Source: JACQAP01 sp035275265
Lineage (GTDB): Bacteria; Pseudomonadota; Gammaproteobacteria; Burkholderiales; JACQAP01
Length of the DNA: 64,000 nucleotides
Assembly (NCBI GenBank): GCA_035275265.1
Contig: DATENC010000024.1
Coordinates: 1 to 64,000 of the forward strand
Reading direction: 5' to 3'
Translations under genes and position numbers: made by a program
In this document: piece after piece, positions 54,928-63,842 of the stretch
Layout of the letters: each line of letters opens with the position of its first letter
Numbering within the stretch: the first letter of the stretch is position 1
Notes under the pieces: generated by a model
The model's input: the letters and a program-made list of their open reading frames with translations, nothing else
The model's database searches: none
What the model was told of the DNA's origin: nothing

Positions 54928-55920
54928 ATGTTGGCCCGCCTTTCCTTCGCGGTTCTGCACGGCTTGCTTGCTACCGCGCTGTTGGCAGCGGCCGGTGCAC
55001 CGCAGGCACAAATCCGCATTTCGTCGCACAGCGCCGTCGAGTTTGCGTCGGTGAAGCAGGGCAGGGACGTTCTCGGCAGCGTGGACGATTATGTTTTGCG
55101 CGTGGGGCCGTTCGACAGAATGCTGAGGCTGGAAACCGCGCGCACGGTGTCCGAGCGCGAGTTTCTCGATTTCGCAATGGACAACGTACTGTCGTGGACC
55201 GCGGAGGAAAAGGCGCGCGTCGGCGCCATCGTCGCGTCTCTGGCCGGGGAGTTGGGAAAACTGGAGGCACCCTTTCCCGCCCTCGTACTGCTGGTCAAGA
55301 CTACGGGGCGCGAAGAAGAAGGGGTGGCGCATACGCGTGCCAACGCCGTCATGCTGTCGCAGCGAAGCCTGGGCGCCACGGATGCGGAGCTTGCCGGCCT
55401 GCTCGCCCATGAATTCTTTCATGTATTGTCCCGCCACGACCGCGCGCTTCGTGCGCGTGCATATCGCATCATCGGCTTTCGCCTGTGTCCGGAAATCATC
55501 CTGCCGGCGCGGTTGGCGCCGATCAGGATCACCAACCCCGATGCCCCGACGAACGATGCGTTCATCGAGGTCGTTGTAGAGGGCAAGCCCGCCCCGGTGA
55601 TGCCGCTGCTGCTGTCGCGATCGCCAAAGTTCGACCCCGCCCTCGGGCGCGATGTCGTCGACTATTGGATGCTGAAACTGCTGCTTCTTGAAGAGGCGGA
55701 TCCGACCGGCCGGATGAGACCGGTGCTGCGCGACGGCGAACCGGTGCTTCTGGCGATTTCGGAGGTTTCCGGTTTTTCCGAGCAGGTCGGCAGCAACACA
55801 GGCTACATCATTCACCCCGACGAAATCCTGGCCGACAATTTTGCACTGATGGTCACCGGCCGGACCGTCGAAAGCCCGGAGGTACTGCGAAAGCTTCGGG
55901 AATTGTTCGTGCGCAGGTAG
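54928..55920 (+). CDS. M48-like periplasmic metalloprotease
   Basis: 330 residues. A signal peptide ends near GAPQAQ. The zinc motif HEFFH is in GLLAHEFFHVLSRHD; the downstream Glu of gluzincins is plausibly in HPDEILADNFALM, a typical third-ligand motif. ATG 54928 is preferred because the signal starts there; an in-frame start 36 bases upstream is possible. It could act in outer-membrane protein quality control or maturation, inferred from the family only. It is convergent with an enolase-superfamily gene, 3 bases apart. Confidence 0.85.
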   Translation: MLARLSFAVLHGLLATALLAAAGAPQAQIRISSHSAVEFASVKQGRDVLGSVDDYVLRVGPFDRMLRLETARTVSEREFLDFAMDNVLSWTAEEKARVGAIVASLAGELGKLEAPFPALVLLVKTTGREEEGVAHTRANAVMLSQRSLGATDAELAGLLAHEFFHVLSRHDRALRARAYRIIGFRLCPEIILPARLAPIRITNPDAPTNDAFIEVVVEGKPAPVMPLLLSRSPKFDPALGRDVVDYWMLKLLLLEEADPTGRMRPVLRDGEPVLLAISEVSGFSEQVGSNTGYIIHPDEILADNFALMVTGRTVESPEVLRKLRELFVRR

Positions 55921-55923
55921 CAC

Positions 55924-57129
55924 TCAGTGGGCGCTGCGTCTGATGATTGCACCCTGGCTCTTGACCAAATCAGGAAGCAGCCGCGTGCCGAGACCCGGTC
56001 CGGTCAACGGATAAATGTAGCCGTCCTTCACCACCGGCAGTTCGGTGAGGATGTCCTTGTACCAGGTCGAGAAATACGCCCGTACCACTTCCATAATCAG
56101 GGCGTTCGCGATGTGCGCCATGAAATGGATGGAGGCCACCCAGACCACCGGGCCATTGCAGTCATGCGGCGCCACCGGGCGCTGCCAGGCTTCGGCGAGG
56201 GCGGCGATCTTGCGCGCTTCGGTCAAGCCCCCGCACCAGCCGATGTCGAGCATGACGATGTCGGCCACTTGGTTGGCCAGGACGTCGCGGAACGGATACA
56301 TTCCGCCAAGCGTTTCGCTGGCGCACACCGGAATGGTGGTTGAACGAGCGTACTCGGCGAGCGTGTCCACATCGCACATCTTGATGGGGTCTTCCGACCA
56401 GTACGGCCGGTACGGTTCCAGCGCGCTGGCAATCTGTTTCGCCTGCTGCAGGTTCCACAGTGAATGAAACTCCGCCATGACCTCGATCCGGTCGCCCACG
56501 GCGGTTCGAATCTTGCGCCATGGTTCCAGCGCAATTTCGAGATCGCGGGACGGGATAAAAGCGCCGCCAATGTCTTCGGCATACGGATCGAAGGGCCAGA
56601 TTTTCATCGCGGTGTAGCCTTCCTCGAGCAGGCTTTGCGCCAGTTCATCGGCGCGATGCACGAAGGCGATCTGATCGTCGTAACGGCCTTCTGACTTCGG
56701 CACCGGCTCGCCCACGCGCAGCGAACGTCGCGCCACGCTGCGGGTGTTGTAGTTGTAGCCGGCGCAGGTGTTGTAGGCGCGAATGCGGTTGCGCGTCATG
56801 CCGCCAAGCAACGTATGGATAGGCTGATTGAGCGCTTGGCCGAGGATGTCCCAGAGTGCGATGTCCACCACTGATGCGGCGCGGATCTCGGTACTGCTGC
56901 TGGCAAAACCCAGATAGCTTCCCATCAGATGTCTGCTGTGTTTCTGAATTTCGAGCGGATCCTTGCCCAGCAGGTAGGGCGCAACCAGTTCGTGAATTTG
57001 TGATTCCACCGCTTGAGCGCCGCGCGACGTTTCGCCCAGGCCCACCAGACCCTGGTCGGTATGGAATTGCGCCAGCAACAAGTTGGGGCGTTCCGGCAAG
57101 CGCAGGGTTTCGATTGCCGTGATTTTCAT
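55924..57129 (-). CDS. Enolase-superfamily enzyme, second copy
   Basis: 401 residues. It shares the superfamily plan but differs from the copy at 45828: the lysine element is AMKIWPFD, the metal acids are in MAEFHSLWN, YWSEDPI and CASETLGG, and the C-terminal His/Asp is in PVAPHDCNGPV. The insertion and the MAEFH and PHDC motifs recall the mannonate dehydratase/ManD-like or sugar-acid dehydratase subgroup. The stop is 3 bases from the convergent M48 gene. A Bug receptor gene lies 13 bases upstream on the same strand. Confidence 0.88.
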   Translation of the reverse strand: MKITAIETLRLPERPNLLLAQFHTDQGLVGLGETSRGAQAVESQIHELVAPYLLGKDPLEIQKHSRHLMGSYLGFASSSTEIRAASVVDIALWDILGQALNQPIHTLLGGMTRNRIRAYNTCAGYNYNTRSVARRSLRVGEPVPKSEGRYDDQIAFVHRADELAQSLLEEGYTAMKIWPFDPYAEDIGGAFIPSRDLEIALEPWRKIRTAVGDRIEVMAEFHSLWNLQQAKQIASALEPYRPYWSEDPIKMCDVDTLAEYARSTTIPVCASETLGGMYPFRDVLANQVADIVMLDIGWCGGLTEARKIAALAEAWQRPVAPHDCNGPVVWVASIHFMAHIANALIMEVVRAYFSTWYKDILTELPVVKDGYIYPLTGPGLGTRLLPDLVKSQGAIIRRSAH

Positions 57130-57142
57130 TGCCGCTCCATTT

Positions 57143-58147
57143 CTAGTTCAATTCTTCGGCCCGTATGCCGCGAGCGCGAACCAACTCGCCCCAACGCATG
57201 GTCTCCGCACGGATATGCGCGCGGAAATCCTCGGGCGTTCCTCCGCCAGCTTTCACGCCCATGTCCGCGAACTGTCGGAGCAGCGCAGGATCGGACAGCG
57301 CTTCGTTGAAGGCTTTGTTCAGACGCTCGATGCTGCGCGGCGGGGTTTTCTTCTGCGTCATTACGCCGAACCATGGCGCGATGACGAAGTCCTCGAAGCC
57401 CGCCTCCTGCATCGTCGGCACGTCCGGGAGAAGGGGGGAGCGTTGCGCTCCGGTAATCGCAAGCGCGCGCAGCGCGCCCGCCTTGATGTGCGGAAGAATG
57501 GAAGGGGTGTTGTCGAAGAACATGTCGATTTGTCCGCCGCGCAGGTCGGTAATCGCCGGCGCCGAACCGCGATATGGCACATGGAGGATATCGATGCCCG
57601 CAACCTGTTTGAACAGCTCGCCTGAAAGGTGCGGGCTGGAGCCATAGCCCGATGAGCCGAACGTAAGCCGACCGGATTGTCTCTTGGCCAGCGCGACCAG
57701 TTCGGCGACGGTGTTCGCTTTCACCGCGGGATTTACGGTGAGCACGTTCGCTATCGAACCGAATAACACGATCGGGGAGAAATCGCGTTCCAGATCGTAA
57801 GGCAGGTCACGGTAGATCGCGAGGTTGATGGCGCAGGTGCCGATCGTGCACTGGATCAGCGTGTACCCGTCGGGCGCGGCCCGGGCCGCCGCCTCGGTGC
57901 CGACATTGCCGCCCGCACCGGGACGATTCTCGATCACAATCTGCTGGCCCAAACTGCGACCGGCGCGCTCGGATACGACGCGCGCGATCAGGTCGGACGA
58001 TCCACCGGCAGGAAAGGGGACGATCAAAGTGACCGGCCGCGCTGGATAAGGTTGTTCCTTGCCGCACGCCGCAACGAAAACGAGCAGCAGCGCAGCGGCA
58101 CACAAGCCGGACGTGTGCCGTACACCACCGGGTTCGGGTCGTGACAC
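57143..58147 (-). CDS. Tripartite tricarboxylate transporter (Bug) receptor lipoprotein
   Basis: 334 residues. Start GTG 58147 has AGGAGG 6 bases upstream and gives a short lipoprotein signal ending in the lipobox VAACG; longer starts at 58162 or 58177 place AGGAGG inside the gene and are rejected. The Bug motifs are YPARPVTLIVPFPAGGSSDLIAR, IVIENRPGAGGNVGTEAAAR and PYRGSAPAITDLRGGQID. It is next to an enolase-superfamily gene, suggesting that it captures that enzyme's substrate, probably a sugar acid or similar carboxylate. Lipoprotein form is a variation from the usual soluble Bug proteins. Confidence 0.9.
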   Translation of the reverse strand: MSRPEPGGVRHTSGLCAAALLLVFVAACGKEQPYPARPVTLIVPFPAGGSSDLIARVVSERAGRSLGQQIVIENRPGAGGNVGTEAAARAAPDGYTLIQCTIGTCAINLAIYRDLPYDLERDFSPIVLFGSIANVLTVNPAVKANTVAELVALAKRQSGRLTFGSSGYGSSPHLSGELFKQVAGIDILHVPYRGSAPAITDLRGGQIDMFFDNTPSILPHIKAGALRALAITGAQRSPLLPDVPTMQEAGFEDFVIAPWFGVMTQKKTPPRSIERLNKAFNEALSDPALLRQFADMGVKAGGGTPEDFRAHIRAETMRWGELVRARGIRAEELN

Positions 58148-58230
58148 TTCCCGCCTCCTCATTTGTTTTTCGGCCATTCTACCGGGGATGCTTCGGGTAT
58201 AGTTCGCGCGACCCACAGTACTTGTTGAAC

Positions 58231-59202
58231 GTGACTCCGCATACGCTCGAAGTCCTGCGCATCTTGCAGAACGGTGAATTCCAGTCCGGTGAAGCCATCG
58301 GCAAGGCGCTGGGGATTACGCGCGGCTCCGTATCGAACGCGCTCGCCGACATCGATGCATTTGGTCTCACGGTCCACAAGGTGCATGGACGCGGTTATCG
58401 ACTGGTGACTCCGGTGCAGTGGTTGTCCCGCGACACGATCCTTGAGCATCTCGGCGGGTCCGTCCGCTTCGACATCGAAATCGTGGATGAAACCGGCTCG
58501 ACCAATACCGACCTGCTGGAGCGTGCCACGCGGGGGGCGCCATCGGGTACCGTGATCGTGGCCGAATTGCAGACTCGCGGTCGCGGACGGCGCGGGCGCG
58601 ACTGGCATTCCGGACTGGGAGGCGCACTCACGTTTTCAGTCCTTTGGCGTTTCGAACAGGGGGCCGGGTTTCTTTCGGGACTGAGCCTCGTGGTCGGCAT
58701 TGCGCTTGCACGAGTGCTGAGAAGGCATGGAGCAGAAGATGCCATGCTGAAATGGCCGAACGACGTGCTGTGGCGCTACCTCAAGCTTGCCGGCATCCTG
58801 ATCGAACTTGCCGGCGACGTGATGGGGCCTACCGTGGCGGTGATCGGCGTCGGCATCAACCTGCGCCTGCCGGAGGCAGCGAAAGCACGCATCGACCAGC
58901 CGGTGGTGGATCTGGCAAAAATCGGAATCGAAGTGGACCGCAACCGGCTGTTCGCGGAATTTCTTGTAGAGCTCAATGGGGTTCTCAGCAAATTTTCCGA
59001 CGAGGGTTTTGCGCCGTTTCGCCACGAGTGGAACCGGATGCACGCGTACCAAGATAGAATGGTGTGTCTGCGGATGCCCGACAAGACCGAAGTCCAAGGC
59101 AGGGTCGAAGGGGTCGCCGAGGACGGTGCGCTAATGATCAAGACCCGCTCCGGCATGCGCAAGTTCTACGGCGGAGAGCTGAGCCTGCGGCCCGCCGCGT
59201 GA
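58231..59202 (+). CDS. birA: Biotin--acetyl-CoA-carboxylase ligase / biotin operon repressor
   Basis: 323 residues. An N-terminal winged-helix domain (LEVLRILQNGEFQSGEAIGKALGITRGSVSNALADI) is followed by the ligase core with TRGRGRRGRDWHSGLGGALTFSVLW (the biotinyl-AMP loop) and the KWPNDVLWRYLKLAGILIEL motif, and a C-terminal SH3-like domain. The presence of the HTH suggests a dual regulator. GTG 58231 lies at the HTH start and is preferred over an open frame from 58141, which overlaps the divergent Bug gene. It begins a birA-coaX-SPOR operon. Confidence 0.95.
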   Translation: MTPHTLEVLRILQNGEFQSGEAIGKALGITRGSVSNALADIDAFGLTVHKVHGRGYRLVTPVQWLSRDTILEHLGGSVRFDIEIVDETGSTNTDLLERATRGAPSGTVIVAELQTRGRGRRGRDWHSGLGGALTFSVLWRFEQGAGFLSGLSLVVGIALARVLRRHGAEDAMLKWPNDVLWRYLKLAGILIELAGDVMGPTVAVIGVGINLRLPEAAKARIDQPVVDLAKIGIEVDRNRLFAEFLVELNGVLSKFSDEGFAPFRHEWNRMHAYQDRMVCLRMPDKTEVQGRVEGVAEDGALMIKTRSGMRKFYGGELSLRPAA

Positions 59203-59241
59203 ACGCGAGGTCCCTTTGAAAATCCGAAAGTCCCCCGGACC

Positions 59242-59970
59242 GTGATCCTTGCCGTCGATGCCGGCAACAGCCGAATAAAATGGGCGCTTCATGACCGTAA
59301 CGCCTTCGTTCATGAGGGCTGGGTGGCGCGGGCCGACCTCGGCCTGCTCGAGCGGGCCTGGGCACCTCTGCCCGCTGCGGAAACGATCGTCGTGGCCAAT
59401 GTGGCCGGCGAGCCGGTGCGCGCCGGTTTGCAGAATCTGTTTGCCCGCTGGAAGGCCGAACCGCGCTGGGTCGCCGCAACCGCAACCCAGTGCGGTGTCG
59501 TCAACCGCTACCACGATCCGTCGCAACTTGGCGCGGACCGCTGGGCGGCGCTGATCGGTGCGCGTCAGCTTGTTACCGGTTCCTGTCTCGTGGTCAACGC
59601 AGGTACGGCGATGACGGTAGACGCTCTTAGCGCGCAGGGCGAGTTCCTCGGCGGCATTATCGTTCCGGGTTTCGATCTGATGTTCGAAGCGTTGGCTTCG
59701 AACACTGCGGGCCTGTCCGCCGAACGTGGCAGCTTTGCGTCGTTTCCGCGCAGCACCCGCGACGCCATCACCAGCGGCGCGGTGCAGGCGCTGTGTGGTG
59801 CAGTGGAACGCATGCGTGCAGCGATGGTGGTTGACGGGCACGGCGAACCGACCTTGTTGGTCGGAGGCGGCGCAGGAGAACTTGTGGTTCAACGGCTCGG
59901 CAGACCGGTCAGAAGCGCGGACAAGCTGGTGCTGGAAGGCCTGGTGCGGATCGCGCAGGAGCGGCGATGA
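59242..59970 (+). CDS. coaX: Type III pantothenate kinase
   Basis: 242 residues. The N-terminal phosphate motif ILAVDAGNSRIKW and the second signature NAGTAMTVDAL identify the ASKHA-type CoaX, with GADRWAALIGAR as the family motif. It catalyses the first step of coenzyme A synthesis. Start is GTG 59242. It is 39 bases after birA and overlaps the SPOR gene by 4 bases (ATGA). This order is common in Betaproteobacteria. Confidence 0.95.
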   Translation: MILAVDAGNSRIKWALHDRNAFVHEGWVARADLGLLERAWAPLPAAETIVVANVAGEPVRAGLQNLFARWKAEPRWVAATATQCGVVNRYHDPSQLGADRWAALIGARQLVTGSCLVVNAGTAMTVDALSAQGEFLGGIIVPGFDLMFEALASNTAGLSAERGSFASFPRSTRDAITSGAVQALCGAVERMRAAMVVDGHGEPTLLVGGGAGELVVQRLGRPVRSADKLVLEGLVRIAQERR

Positions 59971-60611
59971 GGTGGATCGTCCTGCTGCTGATCGCGGTCA
60001 ACATCGGATTCGGCGTTTTTGTTTATCTCAGACACAAGACGCCGAATCCGGACGCGCAGCTCATCGCGATGCAGATGAATGCGGACAAGGTGCGTATCGT
60101 GCCGCTACGTCCGGCACCCGTGCCTACGCCGGCGACGGCATCGGCGCGCGCAGCCTGCATCGAATGGGGTGGATTTGGTACAGGGGAACTGGCGCGAGCA
60201 CAGGATGCGTTGGATCGTCTTGCCCTCGCAGCGCGCGCGCGCCGAGTCCAAGTCAGCGTGACCGCGGGCTACTGGGTTTTCATTCCGCCGCAGCGATCGC
60301 AGGCCGCAATGGAGCGAAAGATAACCGAGCTCAAGAGTCTGAAGATCAGCGAATATTTTCCCGTATTTGACCCGGGCCGGTGGCGGTACGCAATTTCGCT
60401 GGGCATTTTCCGCAGCGAGGAAGGCGCGGCCAGATACCTTTCGCAACTGCGGCAGAAGGGCGTGCGTTCGGCGACGGTCGGCGAACGCGAACAGCGAGTG
60501 ACGCAGACTGCATTCCTGATCAGCGATCCGACCGAACCGGAATCAGCACAACTGGCGGAACTGAAAAATGAATTCCCAGGTAGTGAATTGCGTACGGTCG
60601 AATGCCCTTGA
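59967..60611 (+). CDS. Membrane-anchored SPOR-domain-like protein
   Basis: 214 residues. An N-terminal hydrophobic segment (MRWIVLLLIAVNIGFGVFVYL) anchors the protein. After a Pro/Ala-rich linker, the C-terminal domain (about residues 95-165) has the SPOR plan: GYWVFIPPQRSQAAMERKITELKSL then YAISLGIFRSEEGAARYLSQLRQKGV. SPOR domains bind denuded septal peptidoglycan. The start overlaps the coaX stop. The standard context with birA-coaX supports a housekeeping role. Confidence 0.85.
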   Translation: MRWIVLLLIAVNIGFGVFVYLRHKTPNPDAQLIAMQMNADKVRIVPLRPAPVPTPATASARAACIEWGGFGTGELARAQDALDRLALAARARRVQVSVTAGYWVFIPPQRSQAAMERKITELKSLKISEYFPVFDPGRWRYAISLGIFRSEEGAARYLSQLRQKGVRSATVGEREQRVTQTAFLISDPTEPESAQLAELKNEFPGSELRTVECP

Positions 60612-60712
60612 TGATGGCGGTTTGCTCATGTGCTGGCCGCATGTTTCTGTCGGCTTCCTTTTTCTGACTTTGCGTCCTTTGCGCCAACGCTTTCGAATTG
60701 GGCCTGGCGGCT

Positions 60713-62440
60713 CTAGATCGGAACCAGCTGGCGAGTGCCGAGCCCATCTTCCTTCAGCTCCAGCCGTCGCGAGTGAAATGCGATCAGAGACGGCCGGTGG
60801 CCGATGCTGATAATGGTGGTGCCGCTCAAACTGGCTTTCAGGAGCCTATAGAGTGTTTCCTCCGCAGCATCGTCCAGCGCCGAAGTTGCCTCGTCGAGGA
60901 ACAGCCACGCCGGTTTTTGCAGCAGCGCACGCGCAAACGCAATACGTTGCTGTTCGCCGGGTGAGAGCTGCATTGACCAGTGCTGGTGATCGTCGAGCCG
61001 GTCCACAAGTTGCGGCAATCCGACCGAGGTCAGCACGTCCTTGATCTGCGCGTCGGAGAACTCGGCAGGCGGGGCAGGATAGCTCACGACGTCGCGAATA
61101 GTGCCGAGTGGCAGGTACGGCCGCTGCGGCAGGAACAGCACGCGGAAGCCCGCCGGCATGAGCACTTGCCCCTTTCCAAATGGCCAGATTCCGGCGATTG
61201 CCCGGAAAAGCGTGCTCTTTCCGGAACCTGACGGCCCGCTGATGAGCAGGCTATCGCCCGATCTAATGGTTGCGCTCGATGCGGAAATCAGCGGTTGGCC
61301 GTTGGGCAGGCTGAGCGCAACATCGTCGAGTACAATCTCGTCGCTGCGATCGTGCGACTGTCGAACGCCGCACTGCTCCTGAATGTCTTCGCGAGCCTTC
61401 TCGATCGCATAGTGGAAGCCGAGCAGACGGTCTGATGTGGCTTTCCAGGCAGCGAAACTGTTGTAAGCGCCGATGAACCACGACAGCGAACCCTGTACCT
61501 GGCCAAAGGCGTTCGAAATCTGCATCAGTCCACCGAGCTGGATGGTTCCGGCGAAAAAGCGGTTGCCGGCCACGACGAACGGGAAGATCACCGCCAGCTG
61601 GTTGTAGCCGATGGTGAAAGAGTTGAGGATCTTCTGGCGCTTCATGATGCGCCACCAGTTGTTGACGACGTTCCCGAAGCGCACGCGAAAATTGGTCAGT
61701 TCGTCCTGCTCGCCGCCGTACAACGCTACGCCCTCGGTATTCTCCCGGAAGCGCACCAGCCCGAAACGGAAGTCGGCCTCGAAGCGCTGCTGATTGAAGT
61801 TGAGACCGATCAACGCCTTGCCGATCTTGTGGGTCAACCAGGTGCCGACTATTGCGTAGAGTAGCGCGGCCCATACCATGTAGCCCGGGATGACGATCTC
61901 ACCGCCGTTGTAGGGGATGGCGAACGGTCCGGACAGCACCCACAGGATGCCGACGAAAGATCCCAGCGTGACCACGGCGTTAAGGAAACCGAGCGAAAGA
62001 CTCAGGGTTTCGTCCACGAACAACTTGAAATCCTCGGCGATCCGCTGGTCGGGGTTGTCCGCGGGCGCGCCGGTGAGCTGCATGCGGTAGTACGTGCGCT
62101 GGGCGAGCCAGCGCTGGAGATACACATCGGTGATCCAGCGCCGCCAACGGATCTGCAGCATCTGGTTCAGGTAAAACGCGTACACAGCCATTGTGATGTA
62201 GATCGCCGCAAGCATTCCAAAGCGGATCATCAACCGGAAGAACTCCTCCCTGTTTTTCTCCTGCAACGCGTTGTAGAACTCGTTGTACCAGGAGTTGAAC
62301 TGGACGTTCATGTAGACCATGGCAAGCGTCAGGCCGATTACTGCGGCAAGCAACAACCAGGCGGAGTAGCGCTCCTCGGATGACCAGTAGGGCTTGATCA
62401 GTCCCCACGTGTCGCGCACGAAACTCGGTCTGGCGGGCAT
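60713..62440 (-). CDS. SbmA/BacA-like ABC transporter, fused membrane and ATPase
   Basis: 575 residues. The membrane half (about 1-330, six helices) resembles SbmA/BacA: LAMVYMNVQFNSWYNEFYNALQ, YLNQMLQIRWRRWITDVYLQRWL, NPDQRIAEDF. The nucleotide-binding domain has Walker A SGPSGSGKSTLF, signature LSPGEQQRIAFARAL and Walker B WLFLDEATSALDD. Such ABC-D-like exporters move peptides or cobalamin. ATG 62440 has AAGGAAG 5 bases upstream. It could link to very long-chain fatty acids or peptides; substrate unknown. Confidence 0.92.
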   Translation of the reverse strand: MPARPSFVRDTWGLIKPYWSSEERYSAWLLLAAVIGLTLAMVYMNVQFNSWYNEFYNALQEKNREEFFRLMIRFGMLAAIYITMAVYAFYLNQMLQIRWRRWITDVYLQRWLAQRTYYRMQLTGAPADNPDQRIAEDFKLFVDETLSLSLGFLNAVVTLGSFVGILWVLSGPFAIPYNGGEIVIPGYMVWAALLYAIVGTWLTHKIGKALIGLNFNQQRFEADFRFGLVRFRENTEGVALYGGEQDELTNFRVRFGNVVNNWWRIMKRQKILNSFTIGYNQLAVIFPFVVAGNRFFAGTIQLGGLMQISNAFGQVQGSLSWFIGAYNSFAAWKATSDRLLGFHYAIEKAREDIQEQCGVRQSHDRSDEIVLDDVALSLPNGQPLISASSATIRSGDSLLISGPSGSGKSTLFRAIAGIWPFGKGQVLMPAGFRVLFLPQRPYLPLGTIRDVVSYPAPPAEFSDAQIKDVLTSVGLPQLVDRLDDHQHWSMQLSPGEQQRIAFARALLQKPAWLFLDEATSALDDAAEETLYRLLKASLSGTTIISIGHRPSLIAFHSRRLELKEDGLGTRQLVPI

Positions 62441-62466
62441 GGAAGCTTCCTTCAAAGGATGATGCG

Positions 62467-62952
62467 TCAGGAGTTACGGATGCGTGAGATCAGCGATGTC
62501 GTGGAACGTTCGAACCGGAACGGGATGGAAACGACCTTGCCGCCCCAGCTTGCCACTTCCTTGCCACCCACAATTCTTTCAATTGGCCAGTCACCGCCCT
62601 TGACCAGGACACCGGGTCGGCACCCGAGTATGAGATCGAGAGGAGTGTCCTCCTCGAACCATGTGGCGATGCTTACGCTTTCCAGCGCGGCCACAACCGC
62701 GAGGCGGTCATCAAGGGTGTTGATCGGTCGGCCCGGCCCCTTGCCGAGCCGCCTGACCGATTCGTCCGAGTTGAGGGCGACGATCAGGCTGGAACCCAAG
62801 GCGCGCGAGTCGGCGAGGTAGGTCGCGTGACCGCGGTGCAACAAATCGAATACACCGTTGGTGAATACTATCGGACGCGACAGTTTGCTCAGCCGCGCCG
62901 GCAGTTCGCCCGGCGGACATATTTTTTTTTCGAAGGAGGGATTGCGGGTCAT
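62467..62952 (-). CDS. rfaE2: D-glycero-beta-D-manno-heptose 1-phosphate adenylyltransferase
   Basis: 161 residues, a nucleotidyltransferase. The phosphate-binding loop is FTNGVFDLLHRGHATYL, containing the HxGH motif, and the substrate-binding signature includes ALNSDESVRRLGKGPGRPIN. It activates heptose 1-phosphate with ATP for lipopolysaccharide core synthesis. This is the stand-alone C-terminal half of HldE. ATG 62952 is preferred over a longer start at 63045 because the conserved region begins soon after. Confidence 0.93.
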   Translation of the reverse strand: MTRNPSFEKKICPPGELPARLSKLSRPIVFTNGVFDLLHRGHATYLADSRALGSSLIVALNSDESVRRLGKGPGRPINTLDDRLAVVAALESVSIATWFEEDTPLDLILGCRPGVLVKGGDWPIERIVGGKEVASWGGKVVSIPFRFERSTTSLISRIRNS

Positions 62953-63266
62953 GGCGTCAGTTCCAGGTGGCGCCATGATACAGGCGGCTGCAGGGGCTGT
63001 GCTCGCCCCGGTCGTCAGGCCACCGCCCTGATGCTCTTCCCGCAACGGCCGAGAGCGAACCCGGATTTCATCGGCGAACCGTGACGTATGAATTTCGAGG
63101 AGCGGCCGGTCGCTGTCGTGAACATAAGCTTTGACATTCTGTCAGCGATGGTGGGCCACGAGCCCCCTTGAAGCGCACGATGGAATCTACGGGTCGCTCG
63201 GAAGAGTTGCGCGCGCGGCGAAAATGAAAAAGCCCGCCACGGGACCCATGTCCCGGTTTCCCGGAA
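62953..63266. other. Intergenic region between rfaE2 and the BON gene
   Basis: About 310 bases without a supported gene. The right end contains a likely terminator of the leftward BON gene. The remainder should include the rfaE2 promoter; no motif was recognised. Confidence 0.5.
63226..63255 (-). terminator. Rho-independent terminator of the BON gene
   Basis: Read on the minus strand, CGGGAC-ATGG-GTCCCG forms a 6-bp stem, with possible outer CCG/CGG pairing, and is followed within 8 bases by GGGCTTTTTC. It begins about 12 bases after the BON gene stop, so it probably ends the SIS-BON transcript. Confidence 0.6.
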
Positions 63267-63842
63267 TCAGTCGATATACTCGAAAACCTTGACCACTTTC
63301 TGCGTGCCGGCGGTGGTGGCGGCAGTCTGCGCCGCGGCCTCGGCTTCGGCCCGGGTGACAAGCCCCATGAGAAACGCCGTGCCGTTCTCGCTCACAACTT
63401 TCACATGGTTGGTACTGATGTCCTTGTTTTGCGTAAGGCGCCCCTTGATGCGGCTGGTGAGCAGTGCATCGCTGCTGCGGGAGGTGAACGAGCTGTTGCC
63501 GGCCACAATCACTTCATTCTGCACATTGCGTACGTTCTGCACTTCCAGTGCGACGATGGTCAGATCCTGCCTGATCTCCTCGGTAGGAGCTTCACCGGTG
63601 AGCAGCACGATGCGATTGAAGCAGGTGACGCTGACGTGAAGCTTATCCTCGTACTTCTCCTTGATGCGGTCCCTGATCTTGAGTTCGATGGTCTGGTCCT
63701 CGAGCAGCGTGGCACTGGTGCGGCGGTCATCGGCAATCATGAGGCCGGCGCCCACGCCCGCGCCGATGATCACCGGCGGGCAAGCCTGCAAGAGGGGCGA
63801 GAGGACAAGGATCACCGCGATGGATCGGATGGGCGTTTTCAT
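63267..63842 (-). CDS. dolP: BON domain lipoprotein, DolP-like
   Basis: 191 residues. Lipoprotein signal with lipobox LQAC, followed by an ILE/GLY-rich stretch (PPVIIGAGVGAGLMIADD) and two BON domains: ELKIRDRIKEKYEDKLHVSVTCFNRIVLLTGEA and LLTSRIKGRLTQNKDISTNHVKVVSENGTAFLMGLV. This architecture matches DolP/YraP, which helps outer-membrane integrity. It follows the SIS-domain gene directly (TGA then ATG), as in E. coli diaA-dolP. Confidence 0.9.
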   Translation of the reverse strand: MKTPIRSIAVILVLSPLLQACPPVIIGAGVGAGLMIADDRRTSATLLEDQTIELKIRDRIKEKYEDKLHVSVTCFNRIVLLTGEAPTEEIRQDLTIVALEVQNVRNVQNEVIVAGNSSFTSRSSDALLTSRIKGRLTQNKDISTNHVKVVSENGTAFLMGLVTRAEAEAAAQTAATTAGTQKVVKVFEYID

